Source: Lachnospiraceae bacterium
Lineage (GTDB): Bacteria; Bacillota; Clostridia; Lachnospirales; Lachnospiraceae
Length of the DNA stretch: 64,000 nucleotides
Direction: 5' to 3'
Assembly: GCA_017500935.1 (NCBI GenBank)
Contig: JAFVXW010000003.1
Coordinates: forward strand, 186,001 to 250,000
The position numbers and the translations under genes are program-made. Each line of letters opens with the position of its first letter. The first letter of the stretch is position 1. The notes beneath the pieces were generated by a model that saw nothing but the letters and a program-made list of their open reading frames with translations, did not search any database and was not told the origin of the DNA. Shown one piece after another: positions 43,763 through 51,094 of the stretch.

Positions 43763-44806
43763 TTATTCCTCCCTGATCAAAAGTCCTGCCAGATTCTGTG
43801 CATGGCAGCGGATCATAAAATCATTGGGATGGTTTACATTATTGCCGGTCAAGTCAACGAAACGCTTCTTTTCCAGCAGTGCCTTCTGCATGTGGTAAAA
43901 GCTTGCGATCGCAGTACCCGGGCACTCCAGAGCCTTTAATACATCATAGTATTTATCCTGATAACCGTAAAAGCTCTTTAATATGGTATTGGGCATGGTG
44001 GTTGCACAGAGAATAAACTCTGTTTCGGGAGATACTTCCAGAATCAGCTCTCTGATCTTTGCGATATTGGCACCAAACTGTTCTCCGTTTAATCCCTCTG
44101 CGCCGCCGTCATTCATACCAAAAGCGATGATGCACAGGTCAGGCTTGTAGTTGCCTGCGCGCACATGTGCATTTTCAATGCCCCAGTCAGTTGCCATACC
44201 ACCTACTGCTGTATTGATCACTTCCACAGCTGCCCCGTAATGTCTGCGCAGCTGTTCTCCCACCATTGCACCAAAGGTCGGTAAAAACGGTGTTGTCAGC
44301 ATCACGCCGCTGCTGTTTGCGCCTGCAGAGATACTGTCACCGTACAGAACGATCTTAACGTCTTCTGCTTTTTTCAGTTTTGTCATTGTTTTAGGAATTG
44401 CATCTCCCACATATTCCGGTGCCCAGGAAAGCTCTCCGCCTTTTTTACGGTATGTAACGGCAACCTGTCTGTCATGGAAAAAATGTCCTTCTGAAAACAG
44501 AGAGTATCTGCCGTCCTTTGTCGGGAAGCATTTGCCGGGGATTGCGGTATCAAAAAGCATCTCCTCCTGCGTAAAGCAAAAGATCGTGGTATCCTTGGTC
44601 AGAATGATCTCATTGCCGCAGACCGTATAATCTGCACCTTCTTTGTAAACCTTGGTCTTGTCTGCGCTGGTAACGGAACAGATTTCATCAGGTTCAAACA
44701 TAAGGGGCGCCTTTGCAACACCGTCTTCCTTTATAAAAGTCAGTGCTTCGTCATAGATCACATCTGTTTTCCATACGGGTTTCATCAGCTGTTCAAATGT
44801 GTACAT
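43763..44806 (-). CDS. SGNH/GDSL esterase (carbohydrate esterase-like)
   Basis: A 347-residue cytoplasmic protein. An N-terminal beta-rich module (1-145) precedes an SGNH domain: LYGDSISAGANSSG with the serine nucleophile, GGMATDWG, IIAFGMNDGG, and a final NHPNDFMIRCHAQ with the catalytic H. This two-part layout is seen in bacterial acetyl-xylan or polysaccharide esterases. It sits opposite a sialate-O-acetylesterase-type gene, so both may remove acetyl decoration. No signal peptide is seen. Confidence 0.85.
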   Translation of the reverse strand: MYTFEQLMKPVWKTDVIYDEALTFIKEDGVAKAPLMFEPDEICSVTSADKTKVYKEGADYTVCGNEIILTKDTTIFCFTQEEMLFDTAIPGKCFPTKDGRYSLFSEGHFFHDRQVAVTYRKKGGELSWAPEYVGDAIPKTMTKLKKAEDVKIVLYGDSISAGANSSGVMLTTPFLPTFGAMVGEQLRRHYGAAVEVINTAVGGMATDWGIENAHVRAGNYKPDLCIIAFGMNDGGAEGLNGEQFGANIAKIRELILEVSPETEFILCATTMPNTILKSFYGYQDKYYDVLKALECPGTAIASFYHMQKALLEKKRFVDLTGNNVNHPNDFMIRCHAQNLAGLLIREE

Positions 44807-44899
44807 GTCAACTTCTCCTTTTTATTTCATATTTCATACAAATTCTTTGCTTACAGCATATCACAAACTTCTACGTAATGCATTAAAAAACCATTCATC

Positions 44900-44928
44900 T
44901 TGCTTTTCAAAATACACTCTGCTATGAT
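44900..44928 (+). promoter_or_regulatory. Promoter of the sialate O-acetylesterase-type gene
   Basis: -35 TTGCTT (44900-44905), 17-bp spacer, -10 TATGAT (44923-44928), 30 bases before the ATG at 44959. Confidence 0.7.
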
Positions 44929-44958
44929 TTTCTTAACAACCTCAAAGGAGATGACACT

Positions 44959-45963
44959 ATGCTCACACTGCATCCTATTTTTACTTCCCATATGGTATTT
45001 GCTGCCAATAAACCGATCCGTATCTTCGGAGCAGGATGCGGAAGCGCTTCCCTGCAGTTTGCAGGATATTGCTGCACAGCAGAATCTGATGCCGACAGCT
45101 GGCAGATCAAACTGCCTCCCATGCCCTACGGCGGCCCCTATACCCTGACTCTTGTTCAAAATGAACAGCTTCTTGAACTGACGGATATCTATGTCGGCGA
45201 AGTTTATCTGCTTGCAGGTCAGTCCAATATGCAGTTTAAACTCTCTGAATCCCTGACACCGCCTGACACCTGGGAAAGCAACGATCTGATGCGCTTATTT
45301 TCCACCCGGCGCCTCGAAGCAGGCGACCGCTTTTTGCCGGAAGACGGATGGGTACGCTGCACCAAGGAGGATGCCGGTGACTGGTCTGCCATCGGATACC
45401 TGACCGGTATGCAGATTTCCCGTCAAAAAGGGATTGCAGTCGGCCTGATCACCTGCTATCAGGGCGCATCCGTGATCGAAAGCTGGGTTCCAAAAAACAC
45501 CTTTGACAAAGCCGGAATCGCACTTTCCGACGAAGAAAAATTCTGCGACCACTACTATCCAGAATACACTGTCTGGAACAGTGACGGTGCTTTGTATGAC
45601 CAGCTGTGCTCCCAGATCGTTCCCTTTTCCTTAAACGCTGTTCTTTGGTATCAGGGAGAAAGCGACTGTTCCGTTGCTGAAGGAAAAGTATATGCACAGG
45701 AGCTTGCCCTGCTGATCGATACCTGGCGCGATGCCTTTTCTGATCCGCAGCTGTTTTTTGCTGTTGTCCAGATTGCTGACAACCACGAACCGCACCGTGC
45801 AGGCTGGAAACTGATCCAGCAGGCCCAGCTGGAAATTCCAGCGCTCCGCGATCATGTCCAGACAATCATCTGCGCCGATGTCTGTGAAGATTATGAGATT
45901 CACCCCAGGACCAAGGATAAACTGGCTCTGCGTCTTGCAGATGCACTGATGCAGCAGAGATAA
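44959..45963 (+). CDS. Sialate O-acetylesterase family protein (SASA/DUF303)
   Basis: A 334-residue esterase. The nucleophile S89 is in LLAGQSNMQ, the second block is LWYQGESDC, and AFSDPQLFFAVVQIA follows; these define the SASA family that removes acetyl groups from sialic acids or plant polysaccharides. The N-terminal part (HPIFTSHMVFAANKPIRIFG) is a jelly-roll-like region typical of the family. No signal peptide, so it acts on imported oligosaccharides. AAAGGAG precedes the ATG. The usual SASA is longer (~500-600), so this is a compact form. Confidence 0.9.
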   Translation: MLTLHPIFTSHMVFAANKPIRIFGAGCGSASLQFAGYCCTAESDADSWQIKLPPMPYGGPYTLTLVQNEQLLELTDIYVGEVYLLAGQSNMQFKLSESLTPPDTWESNDLMRLFSTRRLEAGDRFLPEDGWVRCTKEDAGDWSAIGYLTGMQISRQKGIAVGLITCYQGASVIESWVPKNTFDKAGIALSDEEKFCDHYYPEYTVWNSDGALYDQLCSQIVPFSLNAVLWYQGESDCSVAEGKVYAQELALLIDTWRDAFSDPQLFFAVVQIADNHEPHRAGWKLIQQAQLEIPALRDHVQTIICADVCEDYEIHPRTKDKLALRLADALMQQR

Positions 45964-46019
45964 GGGCAGCTCATAAACACAAGCGTCAATCACACTGCAT
46001 TTTCCATATCATATAAAAC

Positions 46020-46049
46020 AGCCGCCGGATTTATATCTTTCCGGCGGCT
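46020..46049. terminator. Bidirectional terminator between esterase and aldolase genes
   Basis: Ten-bp perfect arms AGCCGCCGGA (46020-46029) and TCCGGCGGCT (46040-46049). T-rich on both sides, serving the plus-strand esterase gene and the minus-strand aldolase gene. Confidence 0.88.
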
Positions 46050-46062
46050 GCACTATTTTCTT

Positions 46063-47001
46063 TTATTTCTGCAGATATTTGATCACTTCTGCTACAACCA
46101 GCTTGGTCAGCTTGTCCATATCGCTGTCGCATAAAGCAGGTGCACCTGCTTTTCCATCACTGGAAAACAGCTTCATCTTCTTCATGGTTTCCTGCTTAAC
46201 AGCTTCCACTGCTGCAGGGATCAGATCGATGATACCCTTGTTCATATGGGAAAATCTTGCAAATTCAGCTTCCACTGCTGCCACATTGATATCGGTAAAG
46301 ATATTTACCTTGCTGATACCATCCTGGATCGCCTGTCTGAAATCGTTGTCAGTCAGACCGGAACCGCCGTGAAGAACCAGCGGAACATCCACAGTTTTGG
46401 CAATGGTACGGATTCTTTCAAAATCCAGTTTGGGAGGCAGCTTGTAAGCGCCGTGTGCGTTGCCAACTGCGATCGCCAGCGCATCTACACCTGTTTTGTC
46501 CACAAAGTCTTTTGCCAGCTTGGGATCGGTAAAGAATGCAGAAGGATCAGTCAGATGGGAGCTGCCCTCTGCGGAGCCTTCATTATCACCCACATGTCCA
46601 AGTTCGCCTTCGATAGTTGCACCGTAGGAATGTGCAATATCAGCCATCTCTTTTACCTTGCGCACATTTTCCTCATAGGAATCTGTGGAGCAGTCATACA
46701 TGATGGAAGAAAAACCAAGCTTTAATGCCTGAATACAGGTATCAAAATTAAGACCGTGATCCAGATGCACTACAACAGGAACAGATGCTTTCTTTGCCAT
46801 GGGGATCAGATAATAAGACACTTCTTCCAAAGGTCCGTAAGGTAAAAGCACTTCCGCTGTACCCATGATAACGGGAGATCTGGTAGCTTCCGCTGCATTG
46901 ATAATACCGCGTGCCAGTTCCAGATTTACTGCATTGAAAAGTCCTACTGCATAATGATTCTTCTTTGCGGGAAGAAGAACTTCATTCATATTTACTAACA
47001 T
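46063..47001 (-). CDS. Class II fructose-bisphosphate/tagatose aldolase family protein
   Basis: A 312-residue zinc-dependent aldolase. Zinc and catalytic blocks: VVHLDHGLNFDTC (H-D-H), SIMYDCSTDSYEEN, IEGELGHVGDNEGS, AIAVGNAHGAYK and LHGGSGLTDNDF. AGGAGG lies 7 bases before the ATG at 47001. It follows a PfkB-type kinase by 30 bases. The pair resembles catabolic modules that phosphorylate a sugar or ketose acid and cleave it, so it need not be the glycolytic FbaA. Substrate unresolved. Confidence 0.92.
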   Translation of the reverse strand: MLVNMNEVLLPAKKNHYAVGLFNAVNLELARGIINAAEATRSPVIMGTAEVLLPYGPLEEVSYYLIPMAKKASVPVVVHLDHGLNFDTCIQALKLGFSSIMYDCSTDSYEENVRKVKEMADIAHSYGATIEGELGHVGDNEGSAEGSSHLTDPSAFFTDPKLAKDFVDKTGVDALAIAVGNAHGAYKLPPKLDFERIRTIAKTVDVPLVLHGGSGLTDNDFRQAIQDGISKVNIFTDINVAAVEAEFARFSHMNKGIIDLIPAAVEAVKQETMKKMKLFSSDGKAGAPALCDSDMDKLTKLVVAEVIKYLQK

Positions 47002-47031
47002 TTTGGTTCCTCCTGATGTTTTTGCTGTCTT

Positions 47032-48156
47032 TTAAAATTCGTTTTTCTTCCAGCCGGCTGCAATCTTTTCCTGCAGCTGGTCAAAGGTCTTTAAGCCGCT
47101 TAACGCATCATAAGCTGCCACACAGGATGCTCCTGTCGCTGCTGCCAGATGCATGGTGTCTTCCAGGGAATAACCGTCCAGCATTGCAGTTAAAAAGGCT
47201 GCGATACTGGTATCGCCTGCACCGGTACCGGATAAGATCTTGTCAGGCACATAGCTCTTTTCAAAGCCTTCCTTATCTGCCCATTTCTCACAGTCAAGCT
47301 CTGCACGGCTGCTGATCTTTTCCAGAACTTCTTTGGAAGCGGTCCGGTAATACATGCCGGGTGCGCCGCATTTGATCAGCACCACCTTGGCTCCCATTGC
47401 CATACACTGCTCTGCCAGAGGTCTGATATCTGTTTCCACATCCAGAATCTCTGTGATATCGCCGCCTGCCGCACGCTCTTTCCACTGTGCAAAACGCTCC
47501 TTGTCAAGCATATAGCACAGCTCTTCCACGCTGGGAACAAAGAAATCCACATAGGGCATTACTTTTTCAAGCACCAGCTTCCAGTTCACCGCGCCTGCTT
47601 TGGAATCAGGGTCAATGGAGGCAAAATCCAGCGAAGTCGCTGCACCGCAGTCCTGGGCCAGCTTCATAACCTTGATCAGCTCTTCTCCGTCCTTCTCATA
47701 CATGGAACGCATCAGCGGCGGATAACCAAAGTGGAACAATGCTGCTTCTTTCAGTTCCTCTGCCGGAATATCATCCGCACAGAAGGTATCATTGCTTCCG
47801 CAGTTATGTAAAAAAATGCGGTCAATTCCGGGCACAGCCAAAATTACGGAATAAGAGGTGGAATCGCTGTCGGAAACCAGCAGTTTCGTCTTTGCACCGT
47901 ATTTTTCCAGAATTGTCCGGATGATCTCACCGAAAGAGTCATTGCCTACTTTACCCATCAGTGAAACATCCGCGCCTAAAATATGCATACCCAGACCGGT
48001 ATTGGCAACCGCACCGCCGGTATGTACATCGGCCTCATTCACATTCAAAAGCTTACCGGGTGTCAGAATCTCATCCAGTCTCGACACCTTTTTATCAGGA
48101 AAGACCGGTGTGATATCCACACAAATGTGACCGGCCACGATCACTTTCTTCTTCAA
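47032..48156 (-). CDS. PfkB family carbohydrate kinase
   Basis: A 374-residue ribokinase-fold kinase. Motif 1 is DVHTGGAVANTGLGMHILGADVSLMGKVGNDSFG; motif 2 with the catalytic base is GTGAGDTSIAAFLTAML. The start is TTG at 48156 with AGGGGG 8 bases upstream. It is somewhat long for the family because of an insertion around 215-265 (KERAAGGDITEILDVETD). It precedes the aldolase and is presumed to work with it. Substrate not predictable from sequence alone. Confidence 0.9.
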   Translation of the reverse strand: MKKKVIVAGHICVDITPVFPDKKVSRLDEILTPGKLLNVNEADVHTGGAVANTGLGMHILGADVSLMGKVGNDSFGEIIRTILEKYGAKTKLLVSDSDSTSYSVILAVPGIDRIFLHNCGSNDTFCADDIPAEELKEAALFHFGYPPLMRSMYEKDGEELIKVMKLAQDCGAATSLDFASIDPDSKAGAVNWKLVLEKVMPYVDFFVPSVEELCYMLDKERFAQWKERAAGGDITEILDVETDIRPLAEQCMAMGAKVVLIKCGAPGMYYRTASKEVLEKISSRAELDCEKWADKEGFEKSYVPDKILSGTGAGDTSIAAFLTAMLDGYSLEDTMHLAAATGASCVAAYDALSGLKTFDQLQEKIAAGWKKNEF

Positions 48157-48216
48157 ATCTTATACCCCCTGTCCGAATGCCCTTTGTCGTGACGCAGACA
48201 TTCATCCTTTCCATTC

Positions 48217-48222
48217 AGTATA
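48217..48222 (-). promoter_or_regulatory. Extended -10 promoter of the kinase-aldolase unit
   Basis: TGGTATACT on the minus strand gives a -10 box TATACT (48217-48222) with the TG extension. No good -35 is seen 17 bases upstream. Confidence 0.45.
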
Positions 48223-48258
48223 CCAGAAAATGCCGGATAAAAAAAGGGCAATCTTTCA

Positions 48259-50244
48259 CTAAAAAACAGGCATTTTTTCATCATCCAGATGCCGTCTGAT
48301 CCATTCTCCAAATAAAAGACCTGCAGCTATCTCAGAGACGGTCCATCCGCTCTCCACAGACCAGGGCGCCCAGCCCACATCGTTTGGAACACCGTAAACT
48401 TCAAAGGCATCAAGATCCACGGACCGGGGCCAGATTCCGTTGATCAGTCTGTTTTCCGATACGATCTGCATTCTGGAAAAGAAATCCGCTGTTTCCTGCC
48501 AGAGGTTTTCAAACACAGGATCTTTAGTGATCAGCCAGGCCGCCGCAAATCCCATGGGAAGCCAGTTAACCGAATACAGCATATCCGCCACCGGATCGCC
48601 GTTTTCAGACAATACGGAGGATTCCCCATCCTTTACACCGGCACAGGTTGCTATATATCCCTCATCCCATTCTTTAAATCCGCCGTTTGGATGCTTAAAC
48701 TTACACAGATCCTCTGTCACGCGATACAGCCATGTTTTTTTCTCAGGATCTTTGGTCACCCAGTTCAGCACTGCCAGCGGCTGAATCAGTCTGCAGAGCT
48801 CCTGTGTCTGGGAATGTTCGCGGGCGGTTTCCGGATAATAAGCCATCAGGCTTTCCATCCCCTTTTCACCTGCCCTGCAGTATTGCTCCTGTCCGGTCAG
48901 TTTTCCGTAAAGCATCAATGCTTCCAGATAAAAAGCGTTATAATGGGCACTCGGACATTTTGCCGGCATGTTTTTTAACTGTTTGGCCGTAACGGGTTCA
49001 GGGCTTACGCCCCAGCTCCATTTTCCCTGCCCATTACGCTCGACATTCATATAGGTAAGCCGATCTTTGCACGGGTCCAGAAAATCCGTACGGCACATAC
49101 GCAGCCCGTCTGTTCCCGTCGTAGACAACAGATAATCCAGCGCTGTTTTGACACTGTCCAATGCACTGTAATCTCCTGACAGCCACGCGCGCCAAAGTTC
49201 CGGAAGCAGATATCCTCTTGCAACATCATCCTGATAGCAGGCAAAAAAAGAATCCGGTGTCCATGAGACCATTCCTTTGTACAGACCTTCTTTGATCCGG
49301 CAGTCAGCCGGGAATCTGCGAAGCCCGTCCGCAATTCTCAAACTCTTTTCATCCTGCTTACAAAGATAATGCATATAAAATGCCAGACTGGCCTCACCGG
49401 TACAGTCCGGGCGGTAATTTCTGCCGATTTCATGGGTTCCGTCGGGTCTTACATGAGTTCCGAGACCTTCCAGCACACAATAGGGAGCGCCGTCTTTTTC
49501 CACCAACATATCTGCATCCGTAAACCAGCGCAGTGCTTTCTGGGCCGCCATAGCCGGCGGATTGACTTTCTGTGCCAGATGGTATGCCTCTTTCATCCTA
49601 TCTGTCACATCTTCTGCCGTACAGCTGCCGCCTAGCCATACAACGATCTGACGCAGCAGTCTGCCCCATACATTCTGGGGGGCAAATTTGGCGGATGCAA
49701 ACTGACTCATCCGGAAGCTGCAGATCAAAAGATTGGATTTTTCCATCCAGAGTGCAAAACGACTTTCATCTGCCTTCAGATTTTCGCTGTCGGGCTGGCA
49801 GTAAAACCCTTTCGGATTGTCAACATACTGTAAAATGGGCTTACAGCTTCTTCCCAGAGCATTTGGAACCAATCTGTCATTGCTCTGCTCATCCAAAAGA
49901 GTTCCCACCGCAAAATCCGTGCCAAGGCTGTCATTATCCAGCAATACCGGCCGCGCATATCTGGTTTTGCTGCTTCCCACACTGTGGTAAATATCAATTC
50001 CGGCTGTATATTCCACAAAAAATCGGGCACCGCGGTGCAGCTGACTTTCCAGTGCCAGCCTCTCCTGCGGCCAAAGTTTAAGCGGTTCTTCCTGACAGCC
50101 CCCTAAAACTGCAAATGCATCATATGTACTTAGTTTCTCCTGCCCCGGAAGATTTCCCGGTTTACAAAAATCCGGAGTTTCAAAACTCTTTTCCAACAGA
50201 GCTGACAGCTCTGATTTCTGTTCTGTAATGATCAGCAGCTTCAT
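48259..50244 (-). CDS. Large probable glycoside hydrolase-like protein, family not recognised
   Basis: A 661-residue protein. Residues 1-220 resemble a Rossmann or amidotransferase-like domain (LLIITEQKSELSALL; FAVLGGCQEE; GARFFVEYTAGIDIYHSVG). Residues ~235-661 read like an alpha-helical (alpha/alpha)6 toroid: repeated helices with aromatic residues (GEASLAFYMHYLC, ALDYLLSTTGTDG, HYNAFYLEALMLYGKLTGQ, DMLYSVNWLPMGFAAAWL, SGWTVSEIAAGLLFGEWI). Start 50244 (MKLLIITEQ) has GGAGGAG 7 bases upstream; the frame upstream overlaps the repeat region. No signal peptide. It is near GH38 and esterases, so a sugar substrate is likely, but catalytic residues cannot be assigned. Confidence 0.7.
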   Translation of the reverse strand: MKLLIITEQKSELSALLEKSFETPDFCKPGNLPGQEKLSTYDAFAVLGGCQEEPLKLWPQERLALESQLHRGARFFVEYTAGIDIYHSVGSSKTRYARPVLLDNDSLGTDFAVGTLLDEQSNDRLVPNALGRSCKPILQYVDNPKGFYCQPDSENLKADESRFALWMEKSNLLICSFRMSQFASAKFAPQNVWGRLLRQIVVWLGGSCTAEDVTDRMKEAYHLAQKVNPPAMAAQKALRWFTDADMLVEKDGAPYCVLEGLGTHVRPDGTHEIGRNYRPDCTGEASLAFYMHYLCKQDEKSLRIADGLRRFPADCRIKEGLYKGMVSWTPDSFFACYQDDVARGYLLPELWRAWLSGDYSALDSVKTALDYLLSTTGTDGLRMCRTDFLDPCKDRLTYMNVERNGQGKWSWGVSPEPVTAKQLKNMPAKCPSAHYNAFYLEALMLYGKLTGQEQYCRAGEKGMESLMAYYPETAREHSQTQELCRLIQPLAVLNWVTKDPEKKTWLYRVTEDLCKFKHPNGGFKEWDEGYIATCAGVKDGESSVLSENGDPVADMLYSVNWLPMGFAAAWLITKDPVFENLWQETADFFSRMQIVSENRLINGIWPRSVDLDAFEVYGVPNDVGWAPWSVESGWTVSEIAAGLLFGEWIRRHLDDEKMPVF

Positions 50245-50278
50245 ATCATTTCTCCTCCAAAAAGTGTGCGTATAAAAA

Positions 50279-50312
50279 ATGTGTGCTTTGCGCACACTCC
50301 GCGCCGGGCGCG
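50279..50312. repeat. GC-rich dyad repeat, copy 2
   Basis: ATGTGTGCTTTGCGCACACT forms a stem; the adjoining sequence GCGCACACTCCGCGCCG plus six more bases (50290-50312) is repeated with a single difference at 62442-62464. It lies between the unclassified hydrolase start and the plsC terminator. Confidence 0.65.
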
Positions 50313-50314
50313 TG

Positions 50315-50354
50315 TAAAAAACGCACAGTATCGGGATCACCTGATACTGTGCGT
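50315..50354 (-). terminator. Terminator after plsC
   Basis: Twelve-bp perfect arms ACGCACAGTATC (50321-50332) and GATACTGTGCGT (50343-50354) are followed by six T residues on the minus strand. It lies 10 bases after the plsC stop. Confidence 0.93.
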
Positions 50355-50363
50355 CCTTTGTTT

Positions 50364-51080
50364 TTATACGCTAATATTGGCTTCTATCGCTGCTTCAATG
50401 CGGTCACGCACAAGCTTTGCCAGCTCCACGGTGGTAAGATCCTTATACTCTTCATACAGGATCGGAGTCAGATAATGAATCTGCACTTTCACCGGCTTGA
50501 TCCCCTTCTGGTCAAGCACCTGAAAGCAGTCGATCAAGGCAACCGGCACAACCGGAGCCTTTGTTTTGCCGGCGCATTTAAAGCTTCCGGCGTGAAACTC
50601 TCCCATTTTGTTGCCCATTTTACTTCTGGTTCCTTCCGGAAAGATCAGATAATTGCGGCCTTTTTTCACTTCTTTGATAACATTTACGATCACTTCCATG
50701 GACTGCTTGATATTTTCTCTGTCCATCGGAAAAGATTTGGTACAGGCAATGATCTGCTTTAAAAACGGAATATTGGCCAGTTCTTTTTTCAATACTGCTG
50801 CAAGAGGCATGTCACAGGTAGTTGCAATGGCAAGTACATCAAACAGTCCCTGGTGATTGGCGTAGAGCAAAAATCCGTTTTCTTTGGGAATGTTTTCCGT
50901 ACCGGTCACAACCAGATCAATATTGCCGGAAGTTACGCCCATTCTCAGAATGTACTGAATATGCTGCCATTTTTCCAGCTCCGGATACTTTTCCGTGTGC
51001 TTTGCATAATGACATAGCTTAAACCACGCAGAGGGTATCCGGAACAGATTTCTGAGTACCATTAACAGAATTCTAACCAT
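50364..51080 (-). CDS. plsC: 1-acyl-sn-glycerol-3-phosphate acyltransferase
   Basis: A 238-residue acyltransferase that adds the second acyl chain to lysophosphatidic acid. The catalytic NHQGLFD (NHx4D type) stands near residue 75 and the glycerophosphate-binding FPEGTRS near 150; FPMDREN is the third block. An N-terminal amphipathic/membrane segment (MVRILLMVLRNLFRIP) anchors it. A GGAGAG site precedes the ATG. It follows the GH38 gene by 13 bases, an unexpected partner. Confidence 0.94.
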   Translation of the reverse strand: MVRILLMVLRNLFRIPSAWFKLCHYAKHTEKYPELEKWQHIQYILRMGVTSGNIDLVVTGTENIPKENGFLLYANHQGLFDVLAIATTCDMPLAAVLKKELANIPFLKQIIACTKSFPMDRENIKQSMEVIVNVIKEVKKGRNYLIFPEGTRSKMGNKMGEFHAGSFKCAGKTKAPVVPVALIDCFQVLDQKGIKPVKVQIHYLTPILYEEYKDLTTVELAKLVRDRIEAAIEANISV

Positions 51081-51094
51081 TTTGCGTTCTCTCC

